Of a stretch of DNA of 64,000 nucleotides, positions 28,167 through 37,857 are shown piece after piece. The position numbers and the translations under genes were made by a program. The notes under the pieces are model-generated. The model worked only from the letters and a program-made list of their open reading frames with translations, did not search any database and had not been told where the DNA came from. How positions within the stretch are numbered: position 1 is the stretch's first letter; the number at the start of each line of letters is the position of its first letter. The DNA comes from DATFDN01 sp963762525. Its GTDB lineage: Bacteria > Pseudomonadota > Alphaproteobacteria > Acetobacterales > Acetobacteraceae. The stretch lies in the NCBI GenBank assembly GCA_963762525.1, contig CAVXKT010000011.1, positions 620,001 through 684,000 of the forward strand. The letters run 5' to 3'.

Positions 28167-28571
28167 TCAGTGCTGCTCCCTCAGGTAGCCGATGATCTTG
28201 CCGCGGACCTCGGGATTTAGTTGGGCGTAGGGCATGATGGCGCCCGGAATCACCGCCTGAGGGCGGGTCAGCCACGCGTCGAGGTGCTGCGGATCCCAAA
28301 TGAATTTCGCATTCGCAAAACCGGGCGAGTAGTGAAATCCCGGAACGCTCCCGGCCGGGCGGCCGACGACACCGCGCAACAGCGGTCCCTGACGCACCGG
28401 CTCGGCGGGGTCGAGCGTATGGCAGGTCGCGCACTGGTTGACGAACAGCGTCTTGCCGTCCTGCGGCGGGAGCGCGGTCGGCAGCGGCATCCGGGCGCGG
28501 GCGACGGGGGCGGTCAGCAGAGAGACGAATGCCGTTATGGTCAACGCCTCGGAAGCAAGCCAATCGCGCAT
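28167..28571 (-). CDS. Secreted c-type cytochrome
   Basis: This 134-residue protein has a signal peptide (about 1-27) and a single heme site QCATCH. A class I cytochrome c fold is indicated by GPLLRGVVGRPAGSVPGFHY, WDPQHLDAWLTRPQAVIPG, distal Met in IMPYAQL and a final helix KIIGYLREQH. It should carry electrons in the periplasm. It resembles the heme domain at the N-terminus of the nirK product 5 kb away (both have GRxxGSVxxFxYSP). Position upstream of the GMC dehydrogenase suggests it once served that enzyme. Confidence 0.88.
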   Translation of the reverse strand: MRDWLASEALTITAFVSLLTAPVARARMPLPTALPPQDGKTLFVNQCATCHTLDPAEPVRQGPLLRGVVGRPAGSVPGFHYSPGFANAKFIWDPQHLDAWLTRPQAVIPGAIMPYAQLNPEVRGKIIGYLREQH

Positions 28572-28616
28572 TAGGCATTGAACCTTTGCTGCGCGTCATT
28601 GGCCAGTTAAGCAATT

Positions 28617-29309
28617 TCACGTTGGCGTGAGCTTGCGGGCGACAACCTTCCCTTCGTGCAGTGTCACCACGCGGTCCATGCGCGCCGCGAGCTCCGGGTT
28701 GTGCGTCGCAATCAGCGCCGCCAGCCCTTGCCCGCGCACCATCGCCAGCAGCTCCTCGAACACCACCGACGCGGTATCGACATCGAGATTGCCGGTGGGC
28801 TCATCGGCCAGCAGCACCGCCGGACGATTCGCCAGCGCGCGCGCAATCGCCACCCGCTGCTGCTCGCCGCCGGAGAGCTTGCCCGGCAGATGTCCCGCCC
28901 GCGGCGCCAGCCCGAAGCCGCGCAACAGCTCCATCGCCCGCTCGCCCGCCCGCCGGCGCGCGACGCCGGCGATCATCTGCGGCAGCACGACGTTTTCCAG
29001 CGCCGAGAACTCGCCCAGCAGATGATGGAACTGGTAGACGAAGCCGATGCGATCGCGGCGGATCGCGGTGCGCTCCTTGTCGGGCAGCGCGCCGGCATCG
29101 CGCCCATCGACGAACACCGTGCCGCCGTCGGGGCGCTCCAGCAATCCGGCCAGATGCAGCAGCGTCGATTTGCCCGCCCCCGACGGCGCCGCCAACGCCA
29201 CGATCTCGCCGGCGCGAAGCGCCAGATCGGCGCCGCGCAGCACCGCGAGCGCCCCGGCGTCGCTGCGGTAGATACGCTGCACCGCCCGCAACTCCAGCGG
29301 ACTACTCAT
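28617..29309 (-). CDS. lolD: Lipoprotein-releasing ABC transporter ATPase LolD
   Basis: This 230-residue ATPase of the LolCDE complex extracts outer-membrane lipoproteins from the inner membrane. Walker A APSGAGKSTLLHLAG, Q-loop FVYQFHHLLGEFSALENV, signature LSGGEQQRVAIARALA and Walker B VLLADEPTGNLD are all present; the FQFHxLL-type Q-loop is characteristic of LolD. The ATG at 29309 overlaps the end of lolC, which precedes it. Confidence 0.95.
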   Translation of the reverse strand: MSSPLELRAVQRIYRSDAGALAVLRGADLALRAGEIVALAAPSGAGKSTLLHLAGLLERPDGGTVFVDGRDAGALPDKERTAIRRDRIGFVYQFHHLLGEFSALENVVLPQMIAGVARRRAGERAMELLRGFGLAPRAGHLPGKLSGGEQQRVAIARALANRPAVLLADEPTGNLDVDTASVVFEELLAMVRGQGLAALIATHNPELAARMDRVVTLHEGKVVARKLTPT

Positions 29310-30552
29310 GCCGCAGCGCCTCCACCGGATCGGTGCGCGCCGCCCGCCAACTGGGATAGAGCGTCGCCAGCAGCGACAGAACAAGCGCCATGATGATCAC
29401 CTTGGCGACCTCGGCGCCGTCGAGCCGCGCCGGCAGATGCGTGAGGTAATAGATTTCGGAATTGAAGACGTTCACCCCGGTCAGGCTCTGCACCGCATCC
29501 TGAATGCGGTCGATGTTGAGGGTGAACACGATGCCGAGCACGGCGCCGATCGCCGTCCCCAGCACGCCGACGGAGGCGCCGCACATCAGGAAGATCCGCA
29601 TCACCGCGCCGCGCCCGGCACCGATCGTGCGCAGCACCGCGATATCGCCCGTCTTGTCCTTCACCATCATGATGAGTGAAGAGATCACGTTGAACGCCGC
29701 CACCAGAATGATCAGCGCCAGGATGATGAACATCACGTTCTGCTCGACCTGGACGGCGGTGAAGAAGCTGTTGTTGCTCTGCTGCCAATCCAGAACGGTG
29801 ATCGGGATGCCGGCCAGCGCGCGACTGATCTCGGCGGCGACGGTTCCGACCCGCTCGGGATCGCGCACCGTCACCTCGATCTGCGTCGCCGCGTCGGGCT
29901 TCTGGAAATACACCTGCGCGGCGGCCAGCGGCATGAACACATAGCTGCTGTCATAGGCATACTCGCCGACATTGAAGACCGCCACCACGAGGTAGGACTT
30001 CACCCGCGGCACGGTGCCGAACGGCGTCGCCGCGCCCTGCGGGGATACCAGCGTGATCCGGCCGCCGAGGCCGGTCGCGAACTGGCGCGCAAGCCCGCTG
30101 CCGATCGCCACCACGTCCTCGCCCGCGAACGTATCGAGCGAGCCGGCGACGAGATGATCGGCGACGAGCTGCGTCGCCTGCAACTGCGCCGGTTCGATGC
30201 CGCGCACGAAGCCGCCGGCGGCGGCACCCTGCGGATTGGTGATGAGCACCTGGCCGTCCAGCACCGGGGTCGCCGAAACGACGCCCGGCAGCGCCCGGAT
30301 GCGCCCGGCCAGCGCGTCGTAGTCGGTGAGCTTGCCGCCGGCGCCGTAGACGCCGAGATCGCCGTTGAAGCCGAGAATGCGGTTGAGCAGGTCGATCTTG
30401 AACCCGCCCATCACGCTCATGACGATAATCAGCGTCGCCACGCCGAGCGCGATGCCGATCAGCGAAAAGGCGGCGATCACCGAGACGAAGCGCTCGCCCC
30501 GACGCGCCCGCAGATAGCGCGCGGCGACCGCACGCTCGAAGGCGTTGAACAT
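29302..30552 (-). CDS. lolC: Lipoprotein-releasing ABC transporter permease LolC/E
   Basis: This 416-residue permease has an N-terminal transmembrane helix preceded by the family motif FERAVAARYLRARRGERFVS, then VIAAFSLIGIALGVATLIIV. A large periplasmic MacB-like domain (about 45-270) and three C-terminal helices follow, with GDIAVLRTIGAGRGAVMRIF and a final YPSWRAARTDPVEALRHE. Alphaproteobacteria typically have one LolC/E-type protein that forms a homodimer, which fits the absence of a second permease gene here. Confidence 0.94.
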   Translation of the reverse strand: MFNAFERAVAARYLRARRGERFVSVIAAFSLIGIALGVATLIIVMSVMGGFKIDLLNRILGFNGDLGVYGAGGKLTDYDALAGRIRALPGVVSATPVLDGQVLITNPQGAAAGGFVRGIEPAQLQATQLVADHLVAGSLDTFAGEDVVAIGSGLARQFATGLGGRITLVSPQGAATPFGTVPRVKSYLVVAVFNVGEYAYDSSYVFMPLAAAQVYFQKPDAATQIEVTVRDPERVGTVAAEISRALAGIPITVLDWQQSNNSFFTAVQVEQNVMFIILALIILVAAFNVISSLIMMVKDKTGDIAVLRTIGAGRGAVMRIFLMCGASVGVLGTAIGAVLGIVFTLNIDRIQDAVQSLTGVNVFNSEIYYLTHLPARLDGAEVAKVIIMALVLSLLATLYPSWRAARTDPVEALRHE

Positions 30553-30556
30553 CAGC

Positions 30557-31888
30557 TCAGGCCAGCCGCGCCAGCGCGTCCTCGACCGAGACCTCCGCTC
30601 GCTCGCCGCCGGCGCGGCGCTTGAGCTCGACGCGGTCGTTGGCGGCGCCGCGCGGGCCGACCACGATCTGCCAGGGATGTCCCATCAGATCGGCGTCGGC
30701 GAATTTCACCCCCGCCCTGTCGTCGCGATCGTCATAAAGCGCGCTGCCGCCGAGCCGCGCGTAGAGATCCTCGCAGATGCGCTCGCAGCCGGGATCGCCG
30801 CGCTTGAGGTTGAGGATCGCCGCCTTGAACGGCGCCACCTGGTCCGGCCAGATGATGCCCGCCTCGTCATGGCTCGCCTCGATCACCGCGCCGACCAGTC
30901 GGCTCACGCCGATGCCGTAGCTCCCCATCTCGGGATTGACCGCGCGTCCGTCCGGCGCCGCCACCACGAAGCCCATCGCGCGCGAGTAGTTGGTGCCGAA
31001 ATAGAAAATATGCCCGACCTCGATCCCTCGCCCCTCGCGCCGCCGCCCCGGCGCGACCTGCTCCCATGCCTCGGTGTCGTGCTTGTCGTCGGTCGCCGCG
31101 TAATGGCGCGTCATCTCGCCGAAGAACCGCTCCAGATCGTCGGCCCGCGTCGGATCGAAGCCGCCGGCGCCAGCCGCCAGATAATCGATCTCCTCGTAGG
31201 AGGCATCGAACCAGACCCGGCTTTCGCCGGTCGGCGCCAGGATGATGAACTCGTGTGAGAGATCGCCGCCGATCGGTCCCGACTCCGCCACCATCGGGAT
31301 CGCCTTCAGCCCCAGACGCTGGAAGGTGCGCATATAGGCCAGCATCATCCGCCGATAGCTGACCACGGCGCCGGCATAGTCGAGGTCGAAGCTGTAGGCG
31401 TCCTTCATCAGAAACTCGCGCCCGCGCATCACGCCGAAGCGCGGGCGCACCTCGTCGCGGAACTTCCATTGAATGTGGTAAAGAATCTGCGGCAGCTCGC
31501 GATAGCTATGGACCGACTGGCGCATGAGGTCGGTGATCATCTCCTCGTTGGTCGGCCCGTAGAGCAGATCGCGCGCGTGGCGGTCGGTGATGCGCAGCAT
31601 CTCCTTGCCGTAATCGTCGTAGCGGCCGCTTTCGCGCCACAACTCCGCCGGCTGGATGGTGGGCATCAGGCATTCCTGCGCGCCGGCGCGATCCTGCTCC
31701 TCGCGAACAATCCGCTCGATGTTGCGCAGCACGCGCAATCCCAGCGGCAGCCACGCGTAGATGCCGGCCGAGGTCTGGCGCACCAGTCCGGCGCGCAGCA
31801 TCAACCGGTGCGAGGCGATCTGCGCCTCCGACGGCGTTTCCCTGAGCGTCGGGATCAGGCTGTGCGAGAGGCGCATCTTGCGGTCCAT
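30557..31888 (-). CDS. proS: Prolyl-tRNA synthetase
   Basis: This roughly 443-residue class II synthetase charges tRNA-Pro. Motif 1 region RAGLVRQTSAGIYAWLPLG, TNEEMITDLMRQSVHSYREL, motif 2 FRDEVRPRFGVMRGREFLMK and motif 3 GSYGIGVSRLVGAVIE are visible. The editing (INS) domain of the long bacterial form is absent, as is usual for the short alphaproteobacterial ProRS. Start MDRKMRLSHSLIPT is used; the second Met four codons later is equally possible. It sits between DUF1467 and lolC. Confidence 0.94.
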   Translation of the reverse strand: MDRKMRLSHSLIPTLRETPSEAQIASHRLMLRAGLVRQTSAGIYAWLPLGLRVLRNIERIVREEQDRAGAQECLMPTIQPAELWRESGRYDDYGKEMLRITDRHARDLLYGPTNEEMITDLMRQSVHSYRELPQILYHIQWKFRDEVRPRFGVMRGREFLMKDAYSFDLDYAGAVVSYRRMMLAYMRTFQRLGLKAIPMVAESGPIGGDLSHEFIILAPTGESRVWFDASYEEIDYLAAGAGGFDPTRADDLERFFGEMTRHYAATDDKHDTEAWEQVAPGRRREGRGIEVGHIFYFGTNYSRAMGFVVAAPDGRAVNPEMGSYGIGVSRLVGAVIEASHDEAGIIWPDQVAPFKAAILNLKRGDPGCERICEDLYARLGGSALYDDRDDRAGVKFADADLMGHPWQIVVGPRGAANDRVELKRRAGGERAEVSVEDALARLA

Positions 31889-32143
31889 GCAGGGGTGGCG
31901 GAACCTAACCGCGCCGGCCGGCGATGCCAAACCCGGACATTCTTGTGCGCCGCACAACGGGCGGCTGAAAGAAAATCACGCTGGATTTGCGTTTTTCGAA
32001 CGATAAAGCGTGACAAGGTGTGCAAAACGCGAGTAACAAAAGTCCGGGTCCGCGGGTCCTCCGTCGCCCAAGTTTAGGGAAGAAACGCTAAGTCCACGGC
32101 GGGTTGGGGGATGCGCCTCACCCTGACCGTGAGATTTGTGTCG
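31889..32143. other. Intergenic region upstream of proS
   Basis: About 255 bp between the DUF1467 gene and proS on the same strand. I see no gene or RNA. It is slightly AT-richer near 31980-32050 (aaagaaaatcacgctgg...gataaagcgtgacaagg), which could hold a promoter for the proS-lolCD block. Confidence 0.35.
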
Positions 32144-32404
32144 TCAATGCGGCCGCATTGCGAGCCAACCGTCGCGCAAGTTCAAATACGGGGTGCTGAC
32201 CAGCCAATACGCGCCCAGCCACACCACCCCGGCCACCAGCGTGGTCGCGATCACGGTGCGCCACAGATGCGGATGCTCGGGGGCGCCGCGCCAGCCACTC
32301 ATGGGGTCGGGCTGAGCCTGGGGGCGAACGCCCCAAGGCAGCACCGCGAACAGGCACACCCACCAGAGCAGCACATAGAGAACGCAGCCGTCGAACACGG
32401 TCAT
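32144..32404 (-). CDS. DUF1467 family membrane protein
   Basis: This 86-residue protein has two hydrophobic segments, VLYVLLWWVCLFAVLPWGV and TVIATTLVAGVVWLGAYWLV, separated by a polar loop. It matches DUF1467, a small alphaproteobacterial membrane protein found next to RNase J and proS. Its function is unknown. Its start overlaps the RNase J stop (TCAT), so it is co-translated. Confidence 0.85.
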   Translation of the reverse strand: MTVFDGCVLYVLLWWVCLFAVLPWGVRPQAQPDPMSGWRGAPEHPHLWRTVIATTLVAGVVWLGAYWLVSTPYLNLRDGWLAMRPH

Positions 32405-34053
32405 CCCGATACTCGCAGCAGATGCACATCAACGAGCGGCCGCTTCTGCAACCGCCGTCCCACCGCCCGACGCAGCGCCGCCCTCGCCGCCTCGGTCAGA
32501 TCCTGGTCATCGCGCCGCAGCGCCGCCGGCAACTCGGCGATGGCGGCGGCAAACTCCTCGCCGATGCGGCGCGCCTCGGGATCGTCGGGTTCGAACAATC
32601 CGGGGGCGCTCACGCGCGGCGCGCCGCTGACCCGGCCTTGCCCATCCACGGCGACGCTCGCCAGCACCACGCCGTTGAACAGCATCCGCCGCCGCGCCGC
32701 CAGCACGCCGCCGGTCATCGGCACCAGCCGCGTGCCGTCCAGCACCAACCGGCCCACCGGGGCGCTGTCCACCACCTCCACCCGCCCGGGCGCGAGGTTC
32801 AGAAGATCGCCGTCCTCCAGCAGCACCGGCTCGGCGCCGGCCTCGCGCGCCAGCGCCGCATGGGCCGAGAGATGCCGCCATTCGCCATGCACCGGAACCG
32901 CGTGGCGCGGCCGCACCAGCCGATACATCCGCCGCAATTCGTCGCGTGCCGGATGACCGGAGACATGCACCAGATGATCGCCCTCGGTCATCAGCTCGAC
33001 GCCGCGGCGGACCAGATTGTCCTGCACGGTGCCGATCGCGCGCTCATTGCCGGGGATCACGCGGCTGGAAAAGATCGCGGTGTCGCCCTCGCCCAGCACG
33101 ATGCGCGGGTGCGCGTCCATCGCCACTCGGGCGAGCGCGCTGCGCGGCTCGCCCTGACTGCCGGTGATCAGAATCAGCAGATTGTCGTCCGGAATCGAGC
33201 CGGCCTCGTCCTCGCTCACGAACGCCGGCAGGCCCTTCAGATAGCCGGTCTCGCGCGCCGCGGCGACCAGGTTGCGCAGGCTGCGCCCGACCAGCGCCAC
33301 GGTCCGGCCGGCGTCGCGCGCCGCCACGGCGATGCTCTCGATGCGGGTGACGTTTGAGGAGAAGCAGGTGACGGCGATGCGGCCCGAAAGCCCGTCGATC
33401 AGCGCCGTCAGGCTGCGCCGGACCTCCTGTTCGCTTCCTGAATGGCCCTCGACCATCGCGTTGGTGGAATCGCAGACCAGCGCCAGCACGCCGGCATCGC
33501 CCAGCGCCGCGAGCGCCGCCTCGTCGGTGCGCGGTCCGATCAACGGCTCGGGATCGAGCTTCCAGTCGCCGGTGTGCAGCACCACCCCGGCCGGCGTGGT
33601 AATCACCAGCGCCTGCGCTTCCGGCACCGAATGCGCCACGCGAATGAAGCGCAACCCGAAAGGAGGCAACTCGAATGCCCCACCGGCGGGAATCACGTTC
33701 AGCTTCACCTGGCCCAGCAGCTGCGCCTCCAAGAGCTTGCGGCGCAGCACCGCGGCGGCGAACGCGGTGGCATAGACCGGGCAGCGAAGTTGCGGCCACA
33801 GCCAGGCGACGGCGCCGATGTGGTCCTCGTGCGCGTGCGTGATCACCAGCCCGACAAGCCGGTCGCGCCGCTCGGCGATGTAGCTCGGATCGGGCATCAT
33901 CACATCCGCCTCGGGATGCGCGGCGCCGCCGAAGCCGATGCCGCAATCGACGGCGAGGAATCGCTCGTTGCAGCGATAGAGGTTCAGATTCATGCCGATC
34001 TCGCCGGTCCCGCCCAGCGGCAGGAAGGCCAGATCGCCGGAAGCTCCGCTCAT
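32401..34053 (-). CDS. rnj: Ribonuclease J
   Basis: This 550-residue beta-CASP metallo-beta-lactamase has 5'-exonuclease and endonuclease activity in RNA maturation and decay. The metal-binding motif is ITHAHEDHIGA near residues 73-83, with VVLHTGDWKLDPEP, VCDSTNAM and, in the beta-CASP part, HVSGHPARDELRRMYRLVRP plus PVHGEWRH. It overlaps both coaX and the DUF1467 gene by four bases. Confidence 0.93.
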   Translation of the reverse strand: MSGASGDLAFLPLGGTGEIGMNLNLYRCNERFLAVDCGIGFGGAAHPEADVMMPDPSYIAERRDRLVGLVITHAHEDHIGAVAWLWPQLRCPVYATAFAAAVLRRKLLEAQLLGQVKLNVIPAGGAFELPPFGLRFIRVAHSVPEAQALVITTPAGVVLHTGDWKLDPEPLIGPRTDEAALAALGDAGVLALVCDSTNAMVEGHSGSEQEVRRSLTALIDGLSGRIAVTCFSSNVTRIESIAVAARDAGRTVALVGRSLRNLVAAARETGYLKGLPAFVSEDEAGSIPDDNLLILITGSQGEPRSALARVAMDAHPRIVLGEGDTAIFSSRVIPGNERAIGTVQDNLVRRGVELMTEGDHLVHVSGHPARDELRRMYRLVRPRHAVPVHGEWRHLSAHAALAREAGAEPVLLEDGDLLNLAPGRVEVVDSAPVGRLVLDGTRLVPMTGGVLAARRRMLFNGVVLASVAVDGQGRVSGAPRVSAPGLFEPDDPEARRIGEEFAAAIAELPAALRRDDQDLTEAARAALRRAVGRRLQKRPLVDVHLLRVSG

Positions 34054-34859
34054 TCGATGTCGCTCAGGCGTACTCGGTCTCTGGACAATGTGGGCGCGGG
34101 ATTGCGTTCAGCCAACATCCGCAGCCCGTCGAGGGTCAGATCGGGCTCGATCTTCTCGATCACCAGCGTGCCCTCCGCAAACAGCGGCGCCAAACCGCCG
34201 GTCGCGATCACCTTCATCGGCCGTCCGAACTCCCCCTTGATGCGCGCCACGATGCCTTCGATCAGGCCGACATAACCCCAATAGACGCCCGACTGCATGG
34301 CCGGCACGGTCGAGCGGGCGATCACCGATTGCGGGCGGCTGATGCCGATGCGCGGCAGCCGCGCCGCGGCGTCGTGCAGCGCCTCGATCGAGAGATTCAC
34401 CCCCGGCGCGATGACGCCGCCGAGATAGGCGCCGTCGGCATCCACCACATCGAACGTCGTCGCGGTGCCGAAATCGACGATGATCAACGGCCCGCCGCAG
34501 CGCACGTGTCCGGCGAGACTGTTGAGCAGCCGGTCGGCGCCGACCTCGTCGGGATTGTCAACCTTGATCTGAAAGCCCCAGTCGAGCGCGGCGCGGGCGA
34601 TCAGCGGCTCGATCGAAAACCAATCCCGACACAGCCGGCGCAAATGATAGAGCGCGGCCGGAACCACGGTCCCGATCACGGCGGCGCTGATGTGGCCTCG
34701 GTCGATGCCGGCGCGATCGAGCAAGCTCAGCAGCCACACCGCGTATTCGTCCGAGGTGCGCTGCGCGGCGGTGCGGATGCGCCAGACGCCCGACCAGCGG
34801 GCGCCGTCGTGGACCGCCATCACGACATTGGTGTTGCCGGCATCGACGACCAGCAGCAC
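34050..34859 (-). CDS. coaX: Type III pantothenate kinase
   Basis: This 269-residue enzyme phosphorylates pantothenate in the first step of coenzyme A synthesis. The actin-like ATPase signature motifs are LLVVDAGNTNVVMAVHDGA, NPDEVGADRLLNSLAGHVR, LIIVDFGTATTFDVVDADGA, YLGGVIAPGVNLSIEAL and VIATGGLAPLFAE. It begins only four bases after nuoN. In related genomes birA usually lies between them; it is missing here. Confidence 0.95.
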   Translation of the reverse strand: MLLVVDAGNTNVVMAVHDGARWSGVWRIRTAAQRTSDEYAVWLLSLLDRAGIDRGHISAAVIGTVVPAALYHLRRLCRDWFSIEPLIARAALDWGFQIKVDNPDEVGADRLLNSLAGHVRCGGPLIIVDFGTATTFDVVDADGAYLGGVIAPGVNLSIEALHDAAARLPRIGISRPQSVIARSTVPAMQSGVYWGYVGLIEGIVARIKGEFGRPMKVIATGGLAPLFAEGTLVIEKIEPDLTLDGLRMLAERNPAPTLSRDRVRLSDIE

Positions 34860-34863
34860 GGGG

Positions 34864-36285
34864 CTAGCCGAACAGGGCGGCGGCCGCGGAGTCGGCGGCG
34901 GCGACGAACGGACCCGGAAACAGGAAGAACAGCAGCGTATAGAGCGCCGTCACCGTGGCGACGAAGGCGACTCCGGTCGGCTTGCGGTCGAAGGCCGGCG
35001 CCGGCGCGTCGAAATACATGATCTTGACGATGCGCATGTAGTAATACGAGCCGACCACGCTGGTCAGCACGCCGATGATGGCCAAGGTCCACATATGCGC
35101 GTCCACCGCCGCCAGGAACACGTAGAGCTTGGCGAAGAACCCCGATAGCGGCGGGATGCCGGCCAGGCTGAACATGAACACCGCGAACGCCAGCGCCAGC
35201 GCCGGGTCGGTGCTGGCGAGCCCGCTCAGATCCTCGATCCTCTCGACCGCGAGGCCGCGCCGGCGCATCGCCAGGATGCAGGCGAAGGTGCCGCCGCTCA
35301 TGAAGATGTAGACGATCAGATAGACCAGCACGCCGCGAAGCCCGATCGGCCCGCCAACCGCTAATCCGATCAGCGCATAACCCATATGGCCGATCGCCGA
35401 GTAGGCCATCAGCCGCTTGATATTGGTCTGACCGATCGCCGCCAGCGCGCCCAGCACCATCGAGGTGACGGAGATGATCTCGATGATCAGCCGCCAGGAG
35501 GCGAGCAGGTGCCCGAACGGCTCCGCCATCACCCGCAGAAACAGGCCCATGGCGGCGATCTTGGGGGCGGTGGCGAAGAATGTCGTCACCGCCGTCGGCG
35601 AGCCCTCATAGACGTCGGGCGTCCACATGTGAAAGGGCGCCGCCGAAACCTTGAAGGCGAGGCCGACAATGACGAACACCACGCCCACGACCATCCCCGG
35701 CGAGGCGTCGGCGGGGCCGGCAAGGACGCGCGCAAGGGTCGCATAGTCCATGCTGCCCGAGAACCCGTAAACCAGCGAGATGCCGTAGAGCAGCAGCCCC
35801 GAGGCCAGCGCGCCGAGCACGAAATATTTGAGCCCGGCCTCGGCCGAGCGCAGATCGTCGCGCGCGAACGCCGCCAGCACATAGGAGGCGAGCGACATCA
35901 GCTCCAGCGACAGATAGAGCGTAATCAGGTTCGACGCCGAAGCCATTCCCATCATGCCGACAGTTGCGAACAGGATCAGGATGGGAAACTCGAAGCGCGC
36001 GATGCCCTGCCGCCGATTGGCGTCGAGCGAGACGATCAACGTGAAGGCCGCGCTCACCAGCACCAGTGCCTTGACCAGCACGGCGAAGCGATCGACGACG
36101 AACTGGTCGTGAAATCCGGTGCCGCCGGCGCGCGTCGCCATCAGGAAGCCGGCGACCAGCATCGCGCCCAACACCATCATCGTCACGATCTGGGTCTGGT
36201 CGGTCTTGCGCAGCACGCCCCAGATCAGGATCATCATGCCGACGACGGCGAGCACGATCTCCGGCAGCGCCACCTGCCAGTTCAT
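34864..36285 (-). CDS. nuoN: NADH-quinone oxidoreductase subunit N
   Basis: This 473-residue, roughly 14-helix proton-channel subunit of complex I belongs to the Mrp antiporter family. Characteristic segments include LFATVGMMGMASASNLITLY, LSLELMSLASYVLAAFARDD, AEAGLKYFVLGALASGLLLY, FKVSAAPFHMWTPDVYEGSP and IKRLMAYSAIGHMGYALIGL. It overlaps nuoM by four bases. It is the last nuo gene of the operon. Confidence 0.96.
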   Translation of the reverse strand: MNWQVALPEIVLAVVGMMILIWGVLRKTDQTQIVTMMVLGAMLVAGFLMATRAGGTGFHDQFVVDRFAVLVKALVLVSAAFTLIVSLDANRRQGIARFEFPILILFATVGMMGMASASNLITLYLSLELMSLASYVLAAFARDDLRSAEAGLKYFVLGALASGLLLYGISLVYGFSGSMDYATLARVLAGPADASPGMVVGVVFVIVGLAFKVSAAPFHMWTPDVYEGSPTAVTTFFATAPKIAAMGLFLRVMAEPFGHLLASWRLIIEIISVTSMVLGALAAIGQTNIKRLMAYSAIGHMGYALIGLAVGGPIGLRGVLVYLIVYIFMSGGTFACILAMRRRGLAVERIEDLSGLASTDPALALAFAVFMFSLAGIPPLSGFFAKLYVFLAAVDAHMWTLAIIGVLTSVVGSYYYMRIVKIMYFDAPAPAFDRKPTGVAFVATVTALYTLLFFLFPGPFVAAADSAAAALFG

Positions 36286-37853
36286 GGCGCGACCCGCACG
36301 GCTGCGGGGATCACCGAGGGTGCCGGGTAGGCCGCCGTCATCACGCCGCTATCCGCCATCGCCTGCTGCTGGCGGCTCACCATGTTCGTCACCGTCGCCT
36401 CCCAGAACCGGGTGAAGCTGGTCGGGTAGGCCCCCATCCAGATCGCCAGCACCAGCAACGGCGCGAACACCGCGATCTCGCGCGCCGACAGATCGGCCAT
36501 GCCGCGCAGATCGATCTTGGTCAGCCGACCGAAGATCACCCGACGGTACAGATACAGCGTGTACATCGGCCCGAGGATCAGCCCGGTGGTGCCCAGGATC
36601 GCCAGCCAGAAATTCACGTGCAACGCGCCGATGGTGACCAGGAACTCGCCCACGAACCCCGAGGTACCGGGCAATCCGACCGAGGCCAGGACAAACACCA
36701 TGAACACCAGCGAGTAGGTCGGCATGCGGTCCGCAAGGCCGCCGTAGCGCGAAATCTCGCGCGTGTGCAGCCGGTCGTAGACGACGCCCACGATCAGGAA
36801 CAGCGCCGCCGAAACGATCCCGTGCGAGAGCATCAGGAACAGCGCACCCTGGATGCCCTGCACGTTGAAGGTGAAGATGCCGATCGTCACCACGCCCATA
36901 TGCGCGACCGACGAATAGGCGATCAGCTTCTTCATATCCTCCTGCGCCAGCGCCACATAGGCGGTGTAGATCACCGCCACCACCGAGAGCGTGTACATCA
37001 GCGGCGCGAGCTGGACCGAGGCGATCGGCAGCATCGGCACCGAGAAGCGCAGGAAACCGTAAGCACCCATCTTCAGCAGCACGCCCGCCAGCATCACCGA
37101 GCCCGCGGTCGGCGCCTCCACATGCGCATCCGGCAACCAGGTGTGCACCGGCCACATCGGCACCTTCACCGCGAACGAGGCCATCAGCGCCAGGAACAGC
37201 CAGGTCTGCATTCCCGCCGGGAAGGCGGTGCGCATCAGGGTCGGGATGTCGGTGCTGCCGGCGACGCCCCACATCGCCAGCAGGGCGATCAGCATCAGCA
37301 CCGAGCCGGTCAGCGTGTAGAGGAAGAATTTGAACGCCGAATACACCCGCCGCGGCCCGCCCCAGACGCCGATGATGAGGAACATCGGGATCAGCACGCC
37401 CTCGAAGAAGATGTAGAAGATGATGAAGTCGAGCGCGCAGAACATGCCGACCATCATCGTTTCCAGGATCAGGAAGGCGATCATGTATTCGCGCACGTAG
37501 CGGGTGATCGTCTCCCAGCTCGCCAGGATGCAGATCGGCGTGAGCAGGGTCGAGAGCAGCACGAACAGCACCGAGATGCCGTCCACGCCCATCTTGTAGG
37601 AGACCCCGTAGCCGGGCAGCCACGGCACCTGCTCGACGAACTGGAAACCCGGATCGCGCGGGTTCCAATCGGCCCACAGCACCAGGCTGAGCGCCAGCAC
37701 GATCAGGCTGGTCCACAGCGCCGTCCAGCGCGCGTTGGAGGCGACCGTCTCCGCGTCGCCGCGCACCGCCAGGATCACCGCGCAGCCGACCAGCGGCAGC
37801 CAGGTGATGATCGACAGCACCGGAAAGCCGATGGTGTTCCCGAGCGAATTCAT
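36282..37853 (-). CDS. nuoM: NADH-quinone oxidoreductase subunit M
   Basis: This 523-residue antiporter-like complex I subunit has KMGVDGISVLFVLLSTLLTP, the lysine/glutamate region FLILETMMVGMFCALDFIIF, MWPVHTWLPDAHVEAPTAGS, VLLKMGAYGFLRFSVPML and MKKLIAYSSVAHMGVVTIGI. The frame is intact. It follows nuoL after a four-base gap. Confidence 0.97.
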   Translation of the reverse strand: MNSLGNTIGFPVLSIITWLPLVGCAVILAVRGDAETVASNARWTALWTSLIVLALSLVLWADWNPRDPGFQFVEQVPWLPGYGVSYKMGVDGISVLFVLLSTLLTPICILASWETITRYVREYMIAFLILETMMVGMFCALDFIIFYIFFEGVLIPMFLIIGVWGGPRRVYSAFKFFLYTLTGSVLMLIALLAMWGVAGSTDIPTLMRTAFPAGMQTWLFLALMASFAVKVPMWPVHTWLPDAHVEAPTAGSVMLAGVLLKMGAYGFLRFSVPMLPIASVQLAPLMYTLSVVAVIYTAYVALAQEDMKKLIAYSSVAHMGVVTIGIFTFNVQGIQGALFLMLSHGIVSAALFLIVGVVYDRLHTREISRYGGLADRMPTYSLVFMVFVLASVGLPGTSGFVGEFLVTIGALHVNFWLAILGTTGLILGPMYTLYLYRRVIFGRLTKIDLRGMADLSAREIAVFAPLLVLAIWMGAYPTSFTRFWEATVTNMVSRQQQAMADSGVMTAAYPAPSVIPAAVRVAP

Positions 37854-37857
37854 CGCC

